A model generated the notes under the pieces. The model was not told the DNA's origin and did no database searches. It saw nothing but the letters and a program-made list of their open reading frames with translations. Made by a program: the position numbers and the translations under genes. Positions 21,740-31,338 of a DNA stretch of 39,122 bases are shown one piece after another (the first letter of the stretch is position 1; each line of letters starts with the position of its first letter). The DNA comes from a virus, in IMG/VR virus record IMGVR_UViG_3300026519_000026, positions 1-39,122 of that record. The stretch is one strand, 5' to 3'.

Positions 21740-23007
21740 CCCCACTCACTCCATTGCTCAATCGTCCCGCTGACAAGCCGGTATTTCCAGTTTGGCGGGA
21801 TCCATGCTGAAAGATGTCCACGGGCGACGCCGGAGGCCTTTAAGTCAGCCACATCCGTCACCATCGATGGGGCTATTCGCTCCAGCATGACTTCTCCAAT
21901 ACTGGCGGTCACCAAAACCTCAACCCTGCGGGGCCCAGGGTCGGTATTGGTGTATTCAACCCCAACCGAGCGTGCCTGTGACACATCGACCGGTGTCTTG
22001 CCGCCAAGGCTGTTTGCCCACAGGTCGAACTGGCTGGGAGGCCAGCTATCGTGTCTGGACGCAAGCGTCGGGTCACTGAACACCTTCACTGGACCCGGCA
22101 AATCTACCGTTGCGCACGGTGACAGAATGATCATGTCGGCTCCATCGAAGATGATCGGGCTGAACTGTCCCGCCTGCACGGCGCCCGTGCGCGCCGTCAT
22201 CTTGCTGCCGAACTTGTCGAATGTCTTCAAGGGCACCGCAGGAAGGCCATCAATCGATATGTCGGGATTTGGCGCGCCAAGAGCATCGTGAAACCGGGGA
22301 TACCAGACCATGCCGGCAACCAGCGCGGAAACCGGCTCTGGCGATGTAAGAGTAAAATTCGGTGGCGTTCCACTGGTCACCGCCAGGGTGTGCATGTTTT
22401 TGAGAAAGCTGACGCCAATCGACTTCTGGGCTTTGACCTGGTCGATTTCCGAAAGGGTGCCATCGATCGGCACGCGAGTGTCGATCAACCCATCTATGTA
22501 GGCCTGCGTCTGAGCGAAATCAGGTGTCAGCTGCGCAAGGATGTTCGGGTCTTCGGCGTAGATTTGCTTGTTCTCGTCCACAGCGACCAGGGAATTCGGT
22601 TTCAAGGCCAGAACGCCAAGCGCGTAGTCGAGGCGCATGGCGCGGGCCAGATCGCGCTGCACGTCCTGCAGCCCCTGTGCCAGCTTGTCCAGCTGGGCCT
22701 CCAGGCCTGCCTCTCTTGCGCCATTTGTGCCCTGCCATCCCTGATCGGCAACCGTTGCGCGCGAAATGTAAAGGCGGCCCGTATTGTAAAGTGCGGCCGC
22801 GGCCGCGCTCAGGGTGACATCGCCGCCCGTATCGCTGCTGTCCGGGCTCACGAAGAAATCGGTGTCCAGCACAAGATCGGCGCGGGTGTTGTCCAGGATC
22901 ACGGCCGCCAGGATATCAGCCTTGGCAGAATAGCCATGGGTGATGGCATAAGGTCCAGTCCCCTGGATCAGATATTCCGGTGTCGGCGTCAAGGCGCTTT
23001 GGGTCAT
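21736..23007 (-). CDS. Tail fibre with T7 gp17-like N-terminal adaptor (423 aa)
   Basis: It starts MTQSALTPTPEYLIQGTGPY at ATG 23007, in an ATGA overlap with the preceding stop. The first about 140 residues (YAITHGYSAKADILAAVILD, AAALYNTGRLYISRATVADQ) match the T7-type tail-fibre N-terminal domain that attaches to the tail nozzle, including an Arg-rich helical section (LDKLAQGLQDVQRDLARAMR). The C-terminal part (SEWG end) is strand-rich and not assigned. It probably anchors the following two fibre/spike proteins to the virion. Confidence 0.85.
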   Translation of the reverse strand: MTQSALTPTPEYLIQGTGPYAITHGYSAKADILAAVILDNTRADLVLDTDFFVSPDSSDTGGDVTLSAAAAALYNTGRLYISRATVADQGWQGTNGAREAGLEAQLDKLAQGLQDVQRDLARAMRLDYALGVLALKPNSLVAVDENKQIYAEDPNILAQLTPDFAQTQAYIDGLIDTRVPIDGTLSEIDQVKAQKSIGVSFLKNMHTLAVTSGTPPNFTLTSPEPVSALVAGMVWYPRFHDALGAPNPDISIDGLPAVPLKTFDKFGSKMTARTGAVQAGQFSPIIFDGADMIILSPCATVDLPGPVKVFSDPTLASRHDSWPPSQFDLWANSLGGKTPVDVSQARSVGVEYTNTDPGPRRVEVLVTASIGEVMLERIAPSMVTDVADLKASGVARGHLSAWIPPNWKYRLVSGTIEQWSEWG

Positions 23008-25487
23008 CGGCTTGCTCCTGCGTTGGAAAGATCGGGAAATCGTGACGGCGCCGGATCGCCACGACGCCACCAGCTGCGGGTGCCATAGTCACGCTCCTGG
23101 CGGCGTGCCTGGCGGTTCCAGACAGCCTCGGCCTCCGGATCCAGAACGGACTGCAACTGATCTCCGATGACCCGCCCCCATGCCAGCTTCGAATACCAGA
23201 GCGTCGAGGCAACTGGCGTCTGATAGCGCACGAAATTTGCGGTATCGCGACCCAGCAGGATCGGTTTGCCATCGACCGCACGGCTAGCATTCGACATGAC
23301 CGGCGTCAGCACGTCGCCGGCAAGGCCAACGACCGGGCCGGCGAGGGTTTCTGACAACCCGCCGCCGATCCGGCTGGTCGAGGACGACAGGAAGTCTCCG
23401 AAAATACCAAGGCCGCCGAACTGCAGCAACGCAGCGCCCCAGAAATTCGCGTCCGACATCGGCCGCAAATCGTTGCCCCGCGCCAGTTCTTTCAACTGGA
23501 TCGCCAGCGCGCCGCTCAGCACACCCGCGACGGCGAAAGTCGCCAGATAGCCGGCCGCAGCACCCGCGCCCTGAATTGTTTTCAGTTGGCGCATTTGTCC
23601 AAGCGTCATGGATATCGCAAAGCTCTTGTACATCAGTGCCGAGTTCAGGAATTCGCCGCCGATGGCCCCGGGCCTGGCTGCGCCCTTGAACGCCGCGCGC
23701 CCTTCCAGGCTGGCCGTCGGGATGGCCAGTTCCTGGCGCTCCTGGAACAGGCTTTGCAGGCGCAGCGCCAATCCTTCAGCTTCCGCGCGCGGCAGGGCGG
23801 TCTGGTTTTCGAGCCAGTGCCAGGGCGCCAGAAAGGTCGATCCGTTGCGCGCGGTGAACAGGGTGGATCGCAACGCGTCCCATTCGCCTGGTATAAACCC
23901 CCGCGCTTCCAGCGCCCGGCGCAACGGCATATCGATCTCGCTGAATTCGCGCCCGGCGTTGCCCGCCAGGTAGCCGGCCATTTCCAGCTTGAAAGCGACA
24001 CGTCTCAGGTCTGTCATTGCGTTCAAACCGGACGCCCGCAGCGTGATGCTGGCCAGCCGCCCGGTCACACCGCCGCCCACCATCTTGCCGAAATAGCGCC
24101 CGGAACCGCTGGCCGCGTCGGCCAGGGTCTCGGCGATGAACCCCATGCGCGCGGCGTCCTCACGCGTGGCATGGCTGGCAATCAGCTGCATCTGGCGCAC
24201 GAACGGGCCGGCCGGGTTCGCGCCGATCACTTTGGCCGCCAGGCTTGATGTCACCTCGTCGGAAAGGGATGATATCACCGCGCTCCCCAACTGTGTCGAT
24301 ACCGCGAAATTCCGGGTTCCGCGCATGAAGCTCGCAAGCGCGATGTCTTCAGGAACGCTGGCGCTGCCGTCCTGGGCCGCCAGCATGTTGCGCGCCCAGC
24401 TCGCGTCTCGCTGCACCCGGCGCGCCAGCTTGGCGTCCCCGCTCGTCGCGGCGCGCTTTTCGGCGACCTGGACGGCGAAATCCAGCCCCGCGCGCGGGTT
24501 CGGCCCGAGCACGCGCATCTGCGCCACGTCGCTGGCAAGACCGCGTAGACCCTCGATAATCGCGGTAAATGGCTCTGCCCCGCCGAAAGACTGGTTGTAC
24601 TCGATCCAGCCGGACCCGTCCTTGAAGTGCAGCACCCGGTGGTCGGCGCGCTGGTTGTAGAGCGCCTTGCCACCGACCGCCAGCGACGGCTCGCGGCTGG
24701 ACCATCCGCGCGTGGTGATGTTGTCGTAGACTTCCTTCAGGAACCGTTGCGCCGCCGGCCCGGTCGGCACTTCACCCGCCGCGGCAAAAGCGCGACCGGT
24801 CGCCCGGTCGATGATCCGCTCCCAGGCCAGCTTTGGTGCAATGAATTCCGCCCATTTATCGAAGCCGGCACGCGCGATTTCCTCGGCATCGTGACGATGC
24901 GGCAGGCCGAAACCCTCCAGCTTGCCGATGTCGCCGCCATGGGCGTTGAACAGCTGGCGCATGCGCTCGTAGGCGCGCGCCACACCCTTGGCCAGGTCGG
25001 CGGCGTCGGCGCTGCCGGTCGCTTCGCCATGCAACTCGCGCACGATGTCGAGCAACAGCGCCTTGTTGCGGCTGCGCCCGGCCACGTCCAGCCCGGTCCG
25101 ACGCAGGAAATGCTGCAGGTCGGCGCGCATGAAGGCCTCGTAGCTTTCCGCCAGGAAGCGCACGCTTTCACCCTTGTGGCCGCTGTCCACTGAAAATTCC
25201 AGCATCGCCTTCAGAGCGCGCGCGGGGTCCGGCGCGCCTTCGATCTGCCGCTTGATCCGGCGCAGTGCCTGCAGCTGGTTCACCACCATGTGAAAGCGCG
25301 ATCGCGCCGCCCGTTTCGTGGCCTCTTTCAGGTCGGCCGCCGCCATCGCCTGGGCCTGGTGGATCGGGAACTCGCTGGCGTAGACGTTGACCATTTCGTC
25401 GAACAGCCGTCGCGCCTCGATGCCGCGGCTCCGGTCCAGATCGCCGCTGTCGATCGCGCGCTGGATGCAATCGTGCATGTTCGCCAT
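23004..25487 (-). CDS. Large internal virion/ejection protein (827 aa)
   Basis: A long, largely helical Ala/Arg-rich protein in the slot of T7 gp16-type ejection proteins, after the giant polyvalent gene. The N-terminus is HDCIQRAIDSGDLDRSRGIE. A hydrophobic C-terminal segment (GAGAAAGYLATFAVAGVLSG) could span the membrane during DNA ejection. No enzymatic motif is seen. ATG 25487 shares its A with the upstream TGA (TGATG). It is probably packaged in the capsid core and injected. Confidence 0.75.
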   Translation of the reverse strand: MANMHDCIQRAIDSGDLDRSRGIEARRLFDEMVNVYASEFPIHQAQAMAAADLKEATKRAARSRFHMVVNQLQALRRIKRQIEGAPDPARALKAMLEFSVDSGHKGESVRFLAESYEAFMRADLQHFLRRTGLDVAGRSRNKALLLDIVRELHGEATGSADAADLAKGVARAYERMRQLFNAHGGDIGKLEGFGLPHRHDAEEIARAGFDKWAEFIAPKLAWERIIDRATGRAFAAAGEVPTGPAAQRFLKEVYDNITTRGWSSREPSLAVGGKALYNQRADHRVLHFKDGSGWIEYNQSFGGAEPFTAIIEGLRGLASDVAQMRVLGPNPRAGLDFAVQVAEKRAATSGDAKLARRVQRDASWARNMLAAQDGSASVPEDIALASFMRGTRNFAVSTQLGSAVISSLSDEVTSSLAAKVIGANPAGPFVRQMQLIASHATREDAARMGFIAETLADAASGSGRYFGKMVGGGVTGRLASITLRASGLNAMTDLRRVAFKLEMAGYLAGNAGREFSEIDMPLRRALEARGFIPGEWDALRSTLFTARNGSTFLAPWHWLENQTALPRAEAEGLALRLQSLFQERQELAIPTASLEGRAAFKGAARPGAIGGEFLNSALMYKSFAISMTLGQMRQLKTIQGAGAAAGYLATFAVAGVLSGALAIQLKELARGNDLRPMSDANFWGAALLQFGGLGIFGDFLSSSTSRIGGGLSETLAGPVVGLAGDVLTPVMSNASRAVDGKPILLGRDTANFVRYQTPVASTLWYSKLAWGRVIGDQLQSVLDPEAEAVWNRQARRQERDYGTRSWWRRGDPAPSRFPDLSNAGASR

Positions 25488-28400
25488 CAGCCCGGGCCCC
25501 CGCAAAGATTTATGATGTCGGCCAGGTCCTGATCCGCCTCGATGTCATCGAGCAGATCGCTGCCGCGCAGCTTCGTGCCATCGGGCAGATCAAGCTCGAT
25601 GTCGCCGAAATCGGCGCGCAGGGTGTTGACATCAGCCGTGGCAGTCCCGATATTTGAAGTGTCTCCAACCAAAGGAGGACTTTCCATGGCACGCGTATTC
25701 TTTTGCGACTGGGACCGGCGCCCGGCTGTTCTGTTTGACGGCGACGGAAAACTTTCAGCGCTCGCCCTGCTGGCCCCTGGCGCGGACTGGGCTGCTGTTG
25801 ATGCCGATGACGTGTTCGAAACGGCCAAGACGTTTCGGTCGGAGGAAGAATTTCGCACGTCCTTCAGGACAAGGTTCGGAGATTTCGAGCTTCCCGACAC
25901 ACCGGACGGGAAATCCAGATCCATGGCTGCAGAATAGATCGCATTTTCCTCCTGCCTGAGCCGTATTGCCTTGGGATCATTCTCCGGCAACGCGCGCCGC
26001 TCATTGTAGAGCTTGGTGCCTGCGTCTTTGGCTTTCTTCATCTCCGGGGTCCATATCTGAACCTCCGAAAGCATTCCGTTGTCGTGACGGATGACGATCT
26101 TGCGGTCCGTGTAGGCGACGGGAGATCGCGACCAGCCCTCATCCACTAGGTCAAAACTGGAACCAATCTCACGCACCAGTGCATCCGCGTCCTCGACATT
26201 CCTGACAGTCACACCGACGCGCGATATATCCGTCAGGCGGCGCGGGGTATCGTATTTCTTCCGCCCGATCTTGCTCTCTGCATCGCTGCGACTTTTTAAT
26301 CCGGGGTCGGAAAACCGCCCACCAACCTTGCGCGCAGCGTCGCGCACGACAGGAACCATATCTGCCTGCGCCCGCGCCGCCAGCCGATACAGGGTGTCGA
26401 GATCATCGAAAGGCTGGGCCAGGGCAAGCTCCTGCACATATTCATCAGGCTCGACGCGCGCCAGTATTTCGTGCGTGCCGCGAGACGGCCGCAATTCCTC
26501 GATCGCCGCCTCATCCGCCGCCACGACCTCCGGCGACCTGGCGCCCTCGCTGAACGCGCCTTCGGCCAGCGGCGCGTCCCGCTCTGCGCGCAGATCGACC
26601 GGGCGCGGCTGGCCCAGATCGTCCGGCAGATCGCCGAAGGTCTTCCTGTCGATCGCGCGCAGCACATCTGCCGGGCCGATCTTCGACACCCCGTCGCCTA
26701 CACGCCCGGCTTTCATCGCCTCGTCCACGTATTTGCGCAGGAAAGCGGCGATCTTGTCGGCCGGCGCCTGGCGACCGCCGGGCATGAACTTGCGCACCAG
26801 CGCCACGGTCAACGGCGAGAACGCATCTTCGAACAGCCCACCCTGGGCGAGTATTTCGTCGAGAGACCCGGCCGCATCGCCGCCCTGGCGCGCTGCCTGT
26901 TCGCGCGCGGCGGTGATCAGGCGCATCGCGTCCAGAACGAAAGGCGATATGTCCATTTCCGGGCGCACCCGGCCGGCCTCGATCTCGGACCTGAGCATGG
27001 CCCATTCCGGCGCCGCGTCGTCCAGCGCCTGCATCAGGCTGCGCAGGTCGCCCTCGGCCACCTCGACGCGACGTGCGATGAAATCCGGCGCTTCCCAGGC
27101 GCGCGCGAACAGGCTGTCCTGCAGCTGCCGTCGCCCGTCGATGCTGAGCGATCCGTCGGCGGCAAAAAACGCATTACGCTCGGAGCGCGGGAAACTGGCC
27201 GCAAAGTCGCGCGCAAAAGCGCGGTTCTCGGGCGAGGTGAACTTGAAGCCGGGGCGGTATTTTGCCATGAGATCGGCGCTCAGGGCGCGCGTGCCCACCT
27301 GGGCGCGCTCGGTCGCGTTCATCCGCGCAACGCCGCTGTCCTGTGCGTCAACCACAAGACGACGGCGGTCGGCACCGCTCAGCTCCGTCTTGCGCCGTGC
27401 GATCAGAACCGGTTGCTTCACACCCTCCGGGATCGGCTTGCCGGTCAGTTCCTCGATGGCGCCGCGATAGGCGGCGGCGCGATCCGGGTGGCGCTCGTAA
27501 GCGCGCTGGATCACGCGCACCCGCCCGTTGCCGCTTTCGATCACGTTGTCGGGGCCGACCAGCGGCGCGCCGCGGTCAGCTGACGGCGAGGGCATCAACA
27601 ACCCCGGTTCCAGCCGCGCGGCAGTGGCCGCCACCCAGGCATCGCTGGCCGCGCGCGCCCGGTCGCGCGGCTGCAGATCGCCGCTGGCCTGGCGCAGGAT
27701 CGAGGCATCGACCACCTCGTAGCCCACGTCCAGCCGGATATCGTCACCGGCCAGCACCTGTCCGCGCCCGGTATAACCACGGCTTGTGGCAAAGGTCGGC
27801 ACATCCTCGGCTGCAGCCGGCAGCGCGCGCTTCCAGCGTGGCACCTCACCTGACTGGAATTGCTGCGCCAGATCTTCGGCATAGGCAATTCGCCGGCCAT
27901 TGTGGGGCTCGCCCGGGCGCTCGAAGTGTCTGGAAAACAGCAGGGCCGCTTCACGTGCCGTGCGCGCCTGGCGGATTTTTTCCCAGTTCGCGCGCTCCGG
28001 CCCCTTCAGCTCGAAATCCAGAAAATCGATCTGCAGGTCCAGGTCGCGCCAGTCCTTGCCGCGGGTCCGAGCGTATTCCTTCAGCGCCGCGAACCGCGGC
28101 CCGTTCCACTGCGCGATCCCGCCGGCCGCGCCACCATCGCCCCTGATCTGGGGGTGCAGGGCGACGGTGCTTTCCTGCATCAGGTTGCCAACGATACCCG
28201 ACGCAATATGGGGCTCATAGCCGCGCTCCAGCAGCTTGCCGAAAACATATCCCGCTCGGTTGGTTCGCGGCGACGCGTTGCCAGACGGCGAAAAGTCGAA
28301 ATCGCCGAAGGCCGGCGGGCGCGCGGGCATGTCGCGCCCATCTGCGCCGAGCGCGCGCGTCGCTTCCTCGATGCGGGCATCGAACTCAAACGCGTTCGTG

Positions 28401-29224
28401 TCATCCGGCCGGTGCCGCCGAACGGCGGCGCGCCGCTCGCGCAAATAGCCGCCAAAGCGAAACGCGCCCGGCAAGGCAGTGCTCAGCACAGCGCCAACAA
28501 CGCCGGCAATGCCCATCTGTTTCAACGGTTCCGGTTTTGGCAACAGGTCCAGCAGGGCTGCCATTTCGTATTGGCGCGGCAGGGTCAGCCCCTCACCTGT
28601 TACCCCGAGCGCGAGTCCCATCAGCGCGATGCGCGCCAGCGATGCGCCGCTGGCCAGGCCGACCGGTGCTGTTACCACCGATGCCGGATCACTCAGGCCG
28701 GTCCACAGCCCGCCGGAAAGCTCGGCCGCCCAGCTGCCCTCGGGGCGCAATCCGATCGTCTTTATCGCGTCCTCCAGCTCGGCCTCAAGGCGACGGTTCA
28801 CCTCGGCGTCGAACTCGGCCCGGCTGGCGGGCAGAAAGTCGAGCTCGGCACGCATGTTGCCGTCCAGATCGGCCGATGCTTGCTTCAGAGCAGCGACCTG
28901 CTCCCAGGGCGGCAGCTCGTTATCCGGGTAGTAGGTCGCCAGGCGTCCGCGCGGATGCTCAGTAATCGATGCCATCGGAAAAATCTCGCTGCCATCGTTA
29001 ATCGGAACATCAGCAGGGCCGCGATCCGTTTTGCCCAGGGCAGAGCGGATTTCATGTTCGACCCCACCGGCCACGCGCTCGCGCAGGCTCCACCAGTCCG
29101 TGCGCACCTTTTCCATGTACGAGGACGCCCGGAACGCTTCGCCCGCCGTGGTCGGCGCGTCGGGCAAGGGCGCTCCGACCGTCGCCGCCTGCTCGGTGTC
29201 GATGCCGCGCAGAAAGAACGTCAT
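25487..29224 (-). CDS. Giant polyvalent internal virion protein: lysozyme, DdrB/ParB-like and RelA/SpoT-like domains
   Basis: A 1245-aa injected protein. Residues about 322-455 form a phage-tail lysozyme domain (GIVGNLMQES with Glu351; GGAAGGIAQWNGPRFAALKE), which opens the cell wall during ejection. Residues about 500-650 resemble the DdrB/ParB-like domain of polyvalent proteins (VGPDNVIESGNGRVRVIQRA, GVKQPVLIARRKTELSGADR). Residues about 945-1085 read as a RelA/SpoT-type nucleotidyltransferase (GLKSRSDAESKIGRKKYDT, RRLTDISRVGVTVRN with Asp999, MLSEVQIWTP with Glu1054). The last 45 residues (ADFGDIELDLPDGTKLRGSD) are typical of such proteins. Residues about 1107-1196 are Ser-rich and antisense to a plus-strand gene, so they may be an insertion. 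Its start overlaps the gp15-like stop (ATGA). Confidence 0.85.
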   Translation of the reverse strand: MTFFLRGIDTEQAATVGAPLPDAPTTAGEAFRASSYMEKVRTDWWSLRERVAGGVEHEIRSALGKTDRGPADVPINDGSEIFPMASITEHPRGRLATYYPDNELPPWEQVAALKQASADLDGNMRAELDFLPASRAEFDAEVNRRLEAELEDAIKTIGLRPEGSWAAELSGGLWTGLSDPASVVTAPVGLASGASLARIALMGLALGVTGEGLTLPRQYEMAALLDLLPKPEPLKQMGIAGVVGAVLSTALPGAFRFGGYLRERRAAVRRHRPDDTNAFEFDARIEEATRALGADGRDMPARPPAFGDFDFSPSGNASPRTNRAGYVFGKLLERGYEPHIASGIVGNLMQESTVALHPQIRGDGGAAGGIAQWNGPRFAALKEYARTRGKDWRDLDLQIDFLDFELKGPERANWEKIRQARTAREAALLFSRHFERPGEPHNGRRIAYAEDLAQQFQSGEVPRWKRALPAAAEDVPTFATSRGYTGRGQVLAGDDIRLDVGYEVVDASILRQASGDLQPRDRARAASDAWVAATAARLEPGLLMPSPSADRGAPLVGPDNVIESGNGRVRVIQRAYERHPDRAAAYRGAIEELTGKPIPEGVKQPVLIARRKTELSGADRRRLVVDAQDSGVARMNATERAQVGTRALSADLMAKYRPGFKFTSPENRAFARDFAASFPRSERNAFFAADGSLSIDGRRQLQDSLFARAWEAPDFIARRVEVAEGDLRSLMQALDDAAPEWAMLRSEIEAGRVRPEMDISPFVLDAMRLITAAREQAARQGGDAAGSLDEILAQGGLFEDAFSPLTVALVRKFMPGGRQAPADKIAAFLRKYVDEAMKAGRVGDGVSKIGPADVLRAIDRKTFGDLPDDLGQPRPVDLRAERDAPLAEGAFSEGARSPEVVAADEAAIEELRPSRGTHEILARVEPDEYVQELALAQPFDDLDTLYRLAARAQADMVPVVRDAARKVGGRFSDPGLKSRSDAESKIGRKKYDTPRRLTDISRVGVTVRNVEDADALVREIGSSFDLVDEGWSRSPVAYTDRKIVIRHDNGMLSEVQIWTPEMKKAKDAGTKLYNERRALPENDPKAIRLRQEENAIYSAAMDLDFPSGVSGSSKSPNLVLKDVRNSSSDRNVLAVSNTSSASTAAQSAPGASRASAESFPSPSNRTAGRRSQSQKNTRAMESPPLVGDTSNIGTATADVNTLRADFGDIELDLPDGTKLRGSDLLDDIEADQDLADIINLCGGPG
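25626..25654 (+). promoter_or_regulatory. Sigma-70-type promoter of the embedded plus-strand gene
   Basis: Perfect -35 TTGACA (25626-25631), exactly 17 bp spacer, -10 GATATT (25649-25654, 4 of 6 consensus). An ideal Shine-Dalgarno AAAGGAGG (25671-25678) follows, 7 nt before ATG 25686. This whole set faces against the late genes and lies inside the polyvalent gene. Activity is not proven. Confidence 0.6.
25686..25937 (+). CDS. Embedded antisense mini-gene (83 aa), moron candidate
   Basis: A plus-strand gene nested in the minus-strand polyvalent gene. It starts MARVFFCDWDRRPAVLFDGD after AAAGGAGG with 7-nt spacing and has its own promoter. The product is acidic (17 Asp/Glu against 11 Lys/Arg), soluble-looking, with mixed alpha/beta character (LSALALLAPGADWAAVDADD, FETAKTFRSEEEFRTSFRTR). 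No family is recognised. The opposite reading is unusually Ser-rich here, which suggests that the plus strand carries the selected protein and was inserted or overprinted in the linker after the RelA/SpoT-like domain. Own promoter and opposite orientation are moron hallmarks, so it may be expressed in the prophage. Roles such as superinfection exclusion, anti-defence, or immunity to the adjacent domain are speculation. Confidence 0.65.
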   Translation: MARVFFCDWDRRPAVLFDGDGKLSALALLAPGADWAAVDADDVFETAKTFRSEEEFRTSFRTRFGDFELPDTPDGKSRSMAAE

Positions 29225-31338
29225 CGCACCACCCTCGCCACCAGGTCGCGCAGGCTGAAGGTGAAGGTCTTGCCGTTTTCGTCCTCAACGTAGTAATTCC
29301 CGCTCTGCGCCGGGAACACCAGGCGATAGGTATCGTCGCCGACCGCTTGCAGCTGCACCTGGGAAAAGGTCTGTGCATCGATCGGCTTACCGGCGACAAA
29401 CGGACGCGCACCACCGGCGGCCTGCTGCAGCAAAGACACTGCCAGGTCAGCCCGGGTGCTGTCGGTGTCCTGGAACAGGCGCTTCAGGCGGCCGCTTTGC
29501 GGGTCGCCACCCTGCAACATGACGTGCAGGTCCGATATCACGTTTTCGGCATCAGCGGCACGCATCCCGGCAGGCAGAACCACAAGGCGGCCGTCCACGT
29601 CCTGAACGCCACCGCGCGCCTCGTCGCTGTCAAAGATGCCGGTGCCGCCCATGACCTCGTGCAAGGCCTGACGATACTTGTCATCGTCCATCCTGGCCGT
29701 CGGGTCATCAATCGATGCGCGCGCGGCATAAAGAGCATCGGCGGCCGCCACGACTTGTGCCTGAATGCCCGCGCCACCAGGCAGGTCGGCAAAAACGGTC
29801 CCGAGCTGACTGAAGGTCGATCCCAGACGATCCTTCGGTTTCGGCATCACGATGCCCTTGGTGGCCATGACCTGCTGACCGCGGAAAACTTCCTGTGCCA
29901 ATTCCGGGCTGCCGCCGGCAGAAATCAGGCCGCCAACCTGCACGAACACGGGATCGTCTGAAATTGCCATCATGGCCGACGGATCGCGGGCGCCAAGCGT
30001 CCGGTCCAGGATGCTGGCCAGTTCAGCCCGCCGTGCGGGGTCAACACTGACGTCGGTCGCTGTCTTCAGGGCTGCAACCTCGGCACGGCTCAGGTAGGTC
30101 GCGCGCTCGACATAGCCCTGGTCTTTCAGGTGATCGCCAAACATCAGGCGCTGGACCAGCGCGCGCCCCAGATCATCCGGCGCGGCCTGTGCCGGATCGG
30201 GCAGGTCCGGCACCGGGAAGCCGCTGCGCGCGGCCTGATCGATCGGGTCGCTCTGCCAGCCCTTGACTGCCTCGTCGCGAAACCCGCGCAACACCTCCAG
30301 CCGTTCGGCCTGCCACTTGCGGGTGATCGGGCGTTTTTCTTCGGCGGCGATCCTCTCGTCCAGCACCGACACGGGGAGGAACGGCAGGTCGGCCTGCTCG
30401 TTGCGCAACTGCAGCGCCGCCATGGCGCGTGCGTATTTCGGGTGGGCCTTGACTTCCGGATCATTCAGGAATGCCTCATCGACCGCCACCCGGCCGGCAT
30501 CGAATATTCCCGTCAGCTCGTCCAGGCGTGCGCCGATTTCACCCTGCCGCTCCCTGGCCGCAACCTCGGCCGCCTTCAGATCGGCCGCCGCCTGGCGATC
30601 GAGCCGACCTTGTGCCTGAACTTTCAGCCGCGCAAGCCCACTGGCCTCGATGCCGGCAAACTGTCCGGCCTCAACAGCATCCAGAAACCCCTTCGGGTCC
30701 GAGGAAATCATCGAAATGGCTGCCGCGCCATCAGCCTCTTCGCGCACCGTCAACCGGCGGCGCGCGGCCTCCAGATCATCGATGGCGCCGGCGTCCAGGT
30801 CGCGCTGAATTGCCTCATCGGCCTGCCCGATCATCGCCGCTCTCGTCTCGCCATCGACAACGGCCGCCTGGTTGACGACTTCTCGTGAGTATTCCAGCCA
30901 ATTTGCCTGGCGCTGCGTCTGCCGCGCCCGCACGGCCACGCGCCCCAGCGCCAACCCGTGCCGCACTGCCAGATCATCGAACGCCAGCCCGACGCGGCCC
31001 TTGATCTTTGCGTCAATCCGCGGCCGACCGTCTTCAGTCTGGCCATCCAGCAGCCGTGTACGAATTTCCTGAACCCGCTCGCTCCAGCCGCGATCAATGG
31101 CATCCGGGTCGTTTACCTGCTCCAGGTCAAGGCGCGCCTGGCCCAGTTCCCGCGTCATCTCGATCTGCACCCGGCTGGCTTCCCGGTCCAGCCGATCCGC
31201 TTCCAGGCGCGCGCCGACCTGCGCGATGCGCTGCCCGAATTGCGCCACGGCATCGGCCGCCGCACCACCTGTATCGGCCACCCGGATATCCGCACTGCGA
31301 CCGGCGCTGACGCCTGCCTTTGGCGTGACCAGGCTCAT
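29221..31338 (-). CDS. Internal virion protein, T7 gp15-like (705 aa)
   Basis: A long helical, Ala/Arg/Asp-rich protein in the T7 gp15 position, between the gp14-like gene and the giant polyvalent gene. The N-terminus (MSLVTPKAGVSAGRSADIRV) is followed by long amphipathic helices (ARLEADRLDREASRVQIEMT). It probably forms part of the internal core and the trans-envelope ejection channel. No catalytic motif is visible. ATGA overlaps occur at both ends. Confidence 0.75.
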   Translation of the reverse strand: MSLVTPKAGVSAGRSADIRVADTGGAAADAVAQFGQRIAQVGARLEADRLDREASRVQIEMTRELGQARLDLEQVNDPDAIDRGWSERVQEIRTRLLDGQTEDGRPRIDAKIKGRVGLAFDDLAVRHGLALGRVAVRARQTQRQANWLEYSREVVNQAAVVDGETRAAMIGQADEAIQRDLDAGAIDDLEAARRRLTVREEADGAAAISMISSDPKGFLDAVEAGQFAGIEASGLARLKVQAQGRLDRQAAADLKAAEVAARERQGEIGARLDELTGIFDAGRVAVDEAFLNDPEVKAHPKYARAMAALQLRNEQADLPFLPVSVLDERIAAEEKRPITRKWQAERLEVLRGFRDEAVKGWQSDPIDQAARSGFPVPDLPDPAQAAPDDLGRALVQRLMFGDHLKDQGYVERATYLSRAEVAALKTATDVSVDPARRAELASILDRTLGARDPSAMMAISDDPVFVQVGGLISAGGSPELAQEVFRGQQVMATKGIVMPKPKDRLGSTFSQLGTVFADLPGGAGIQAQVVAAADALYAARASIDDPTARMDDDKYRQALHEVMGGTGIFDSDEARGGVQDVDGRLVVLPAGMRAADAENVISDLHVMLQGGDPQSGRLKRLFQDTDSTRADLAVSLLQQAAGGARPFVAGKPIDAQTFSQVQLQAVGDDTYRLVFPAQSGNYYVEDENGKTFTFSLRDLVARVVR

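Noticed and set aside
18459-23007. Diversity-generating retroelement, as in BPP-1
   Set aside because: No reverse-transcriptase frame exists anywhere, and no template/variable repeat pair was seen near the fibre genes.
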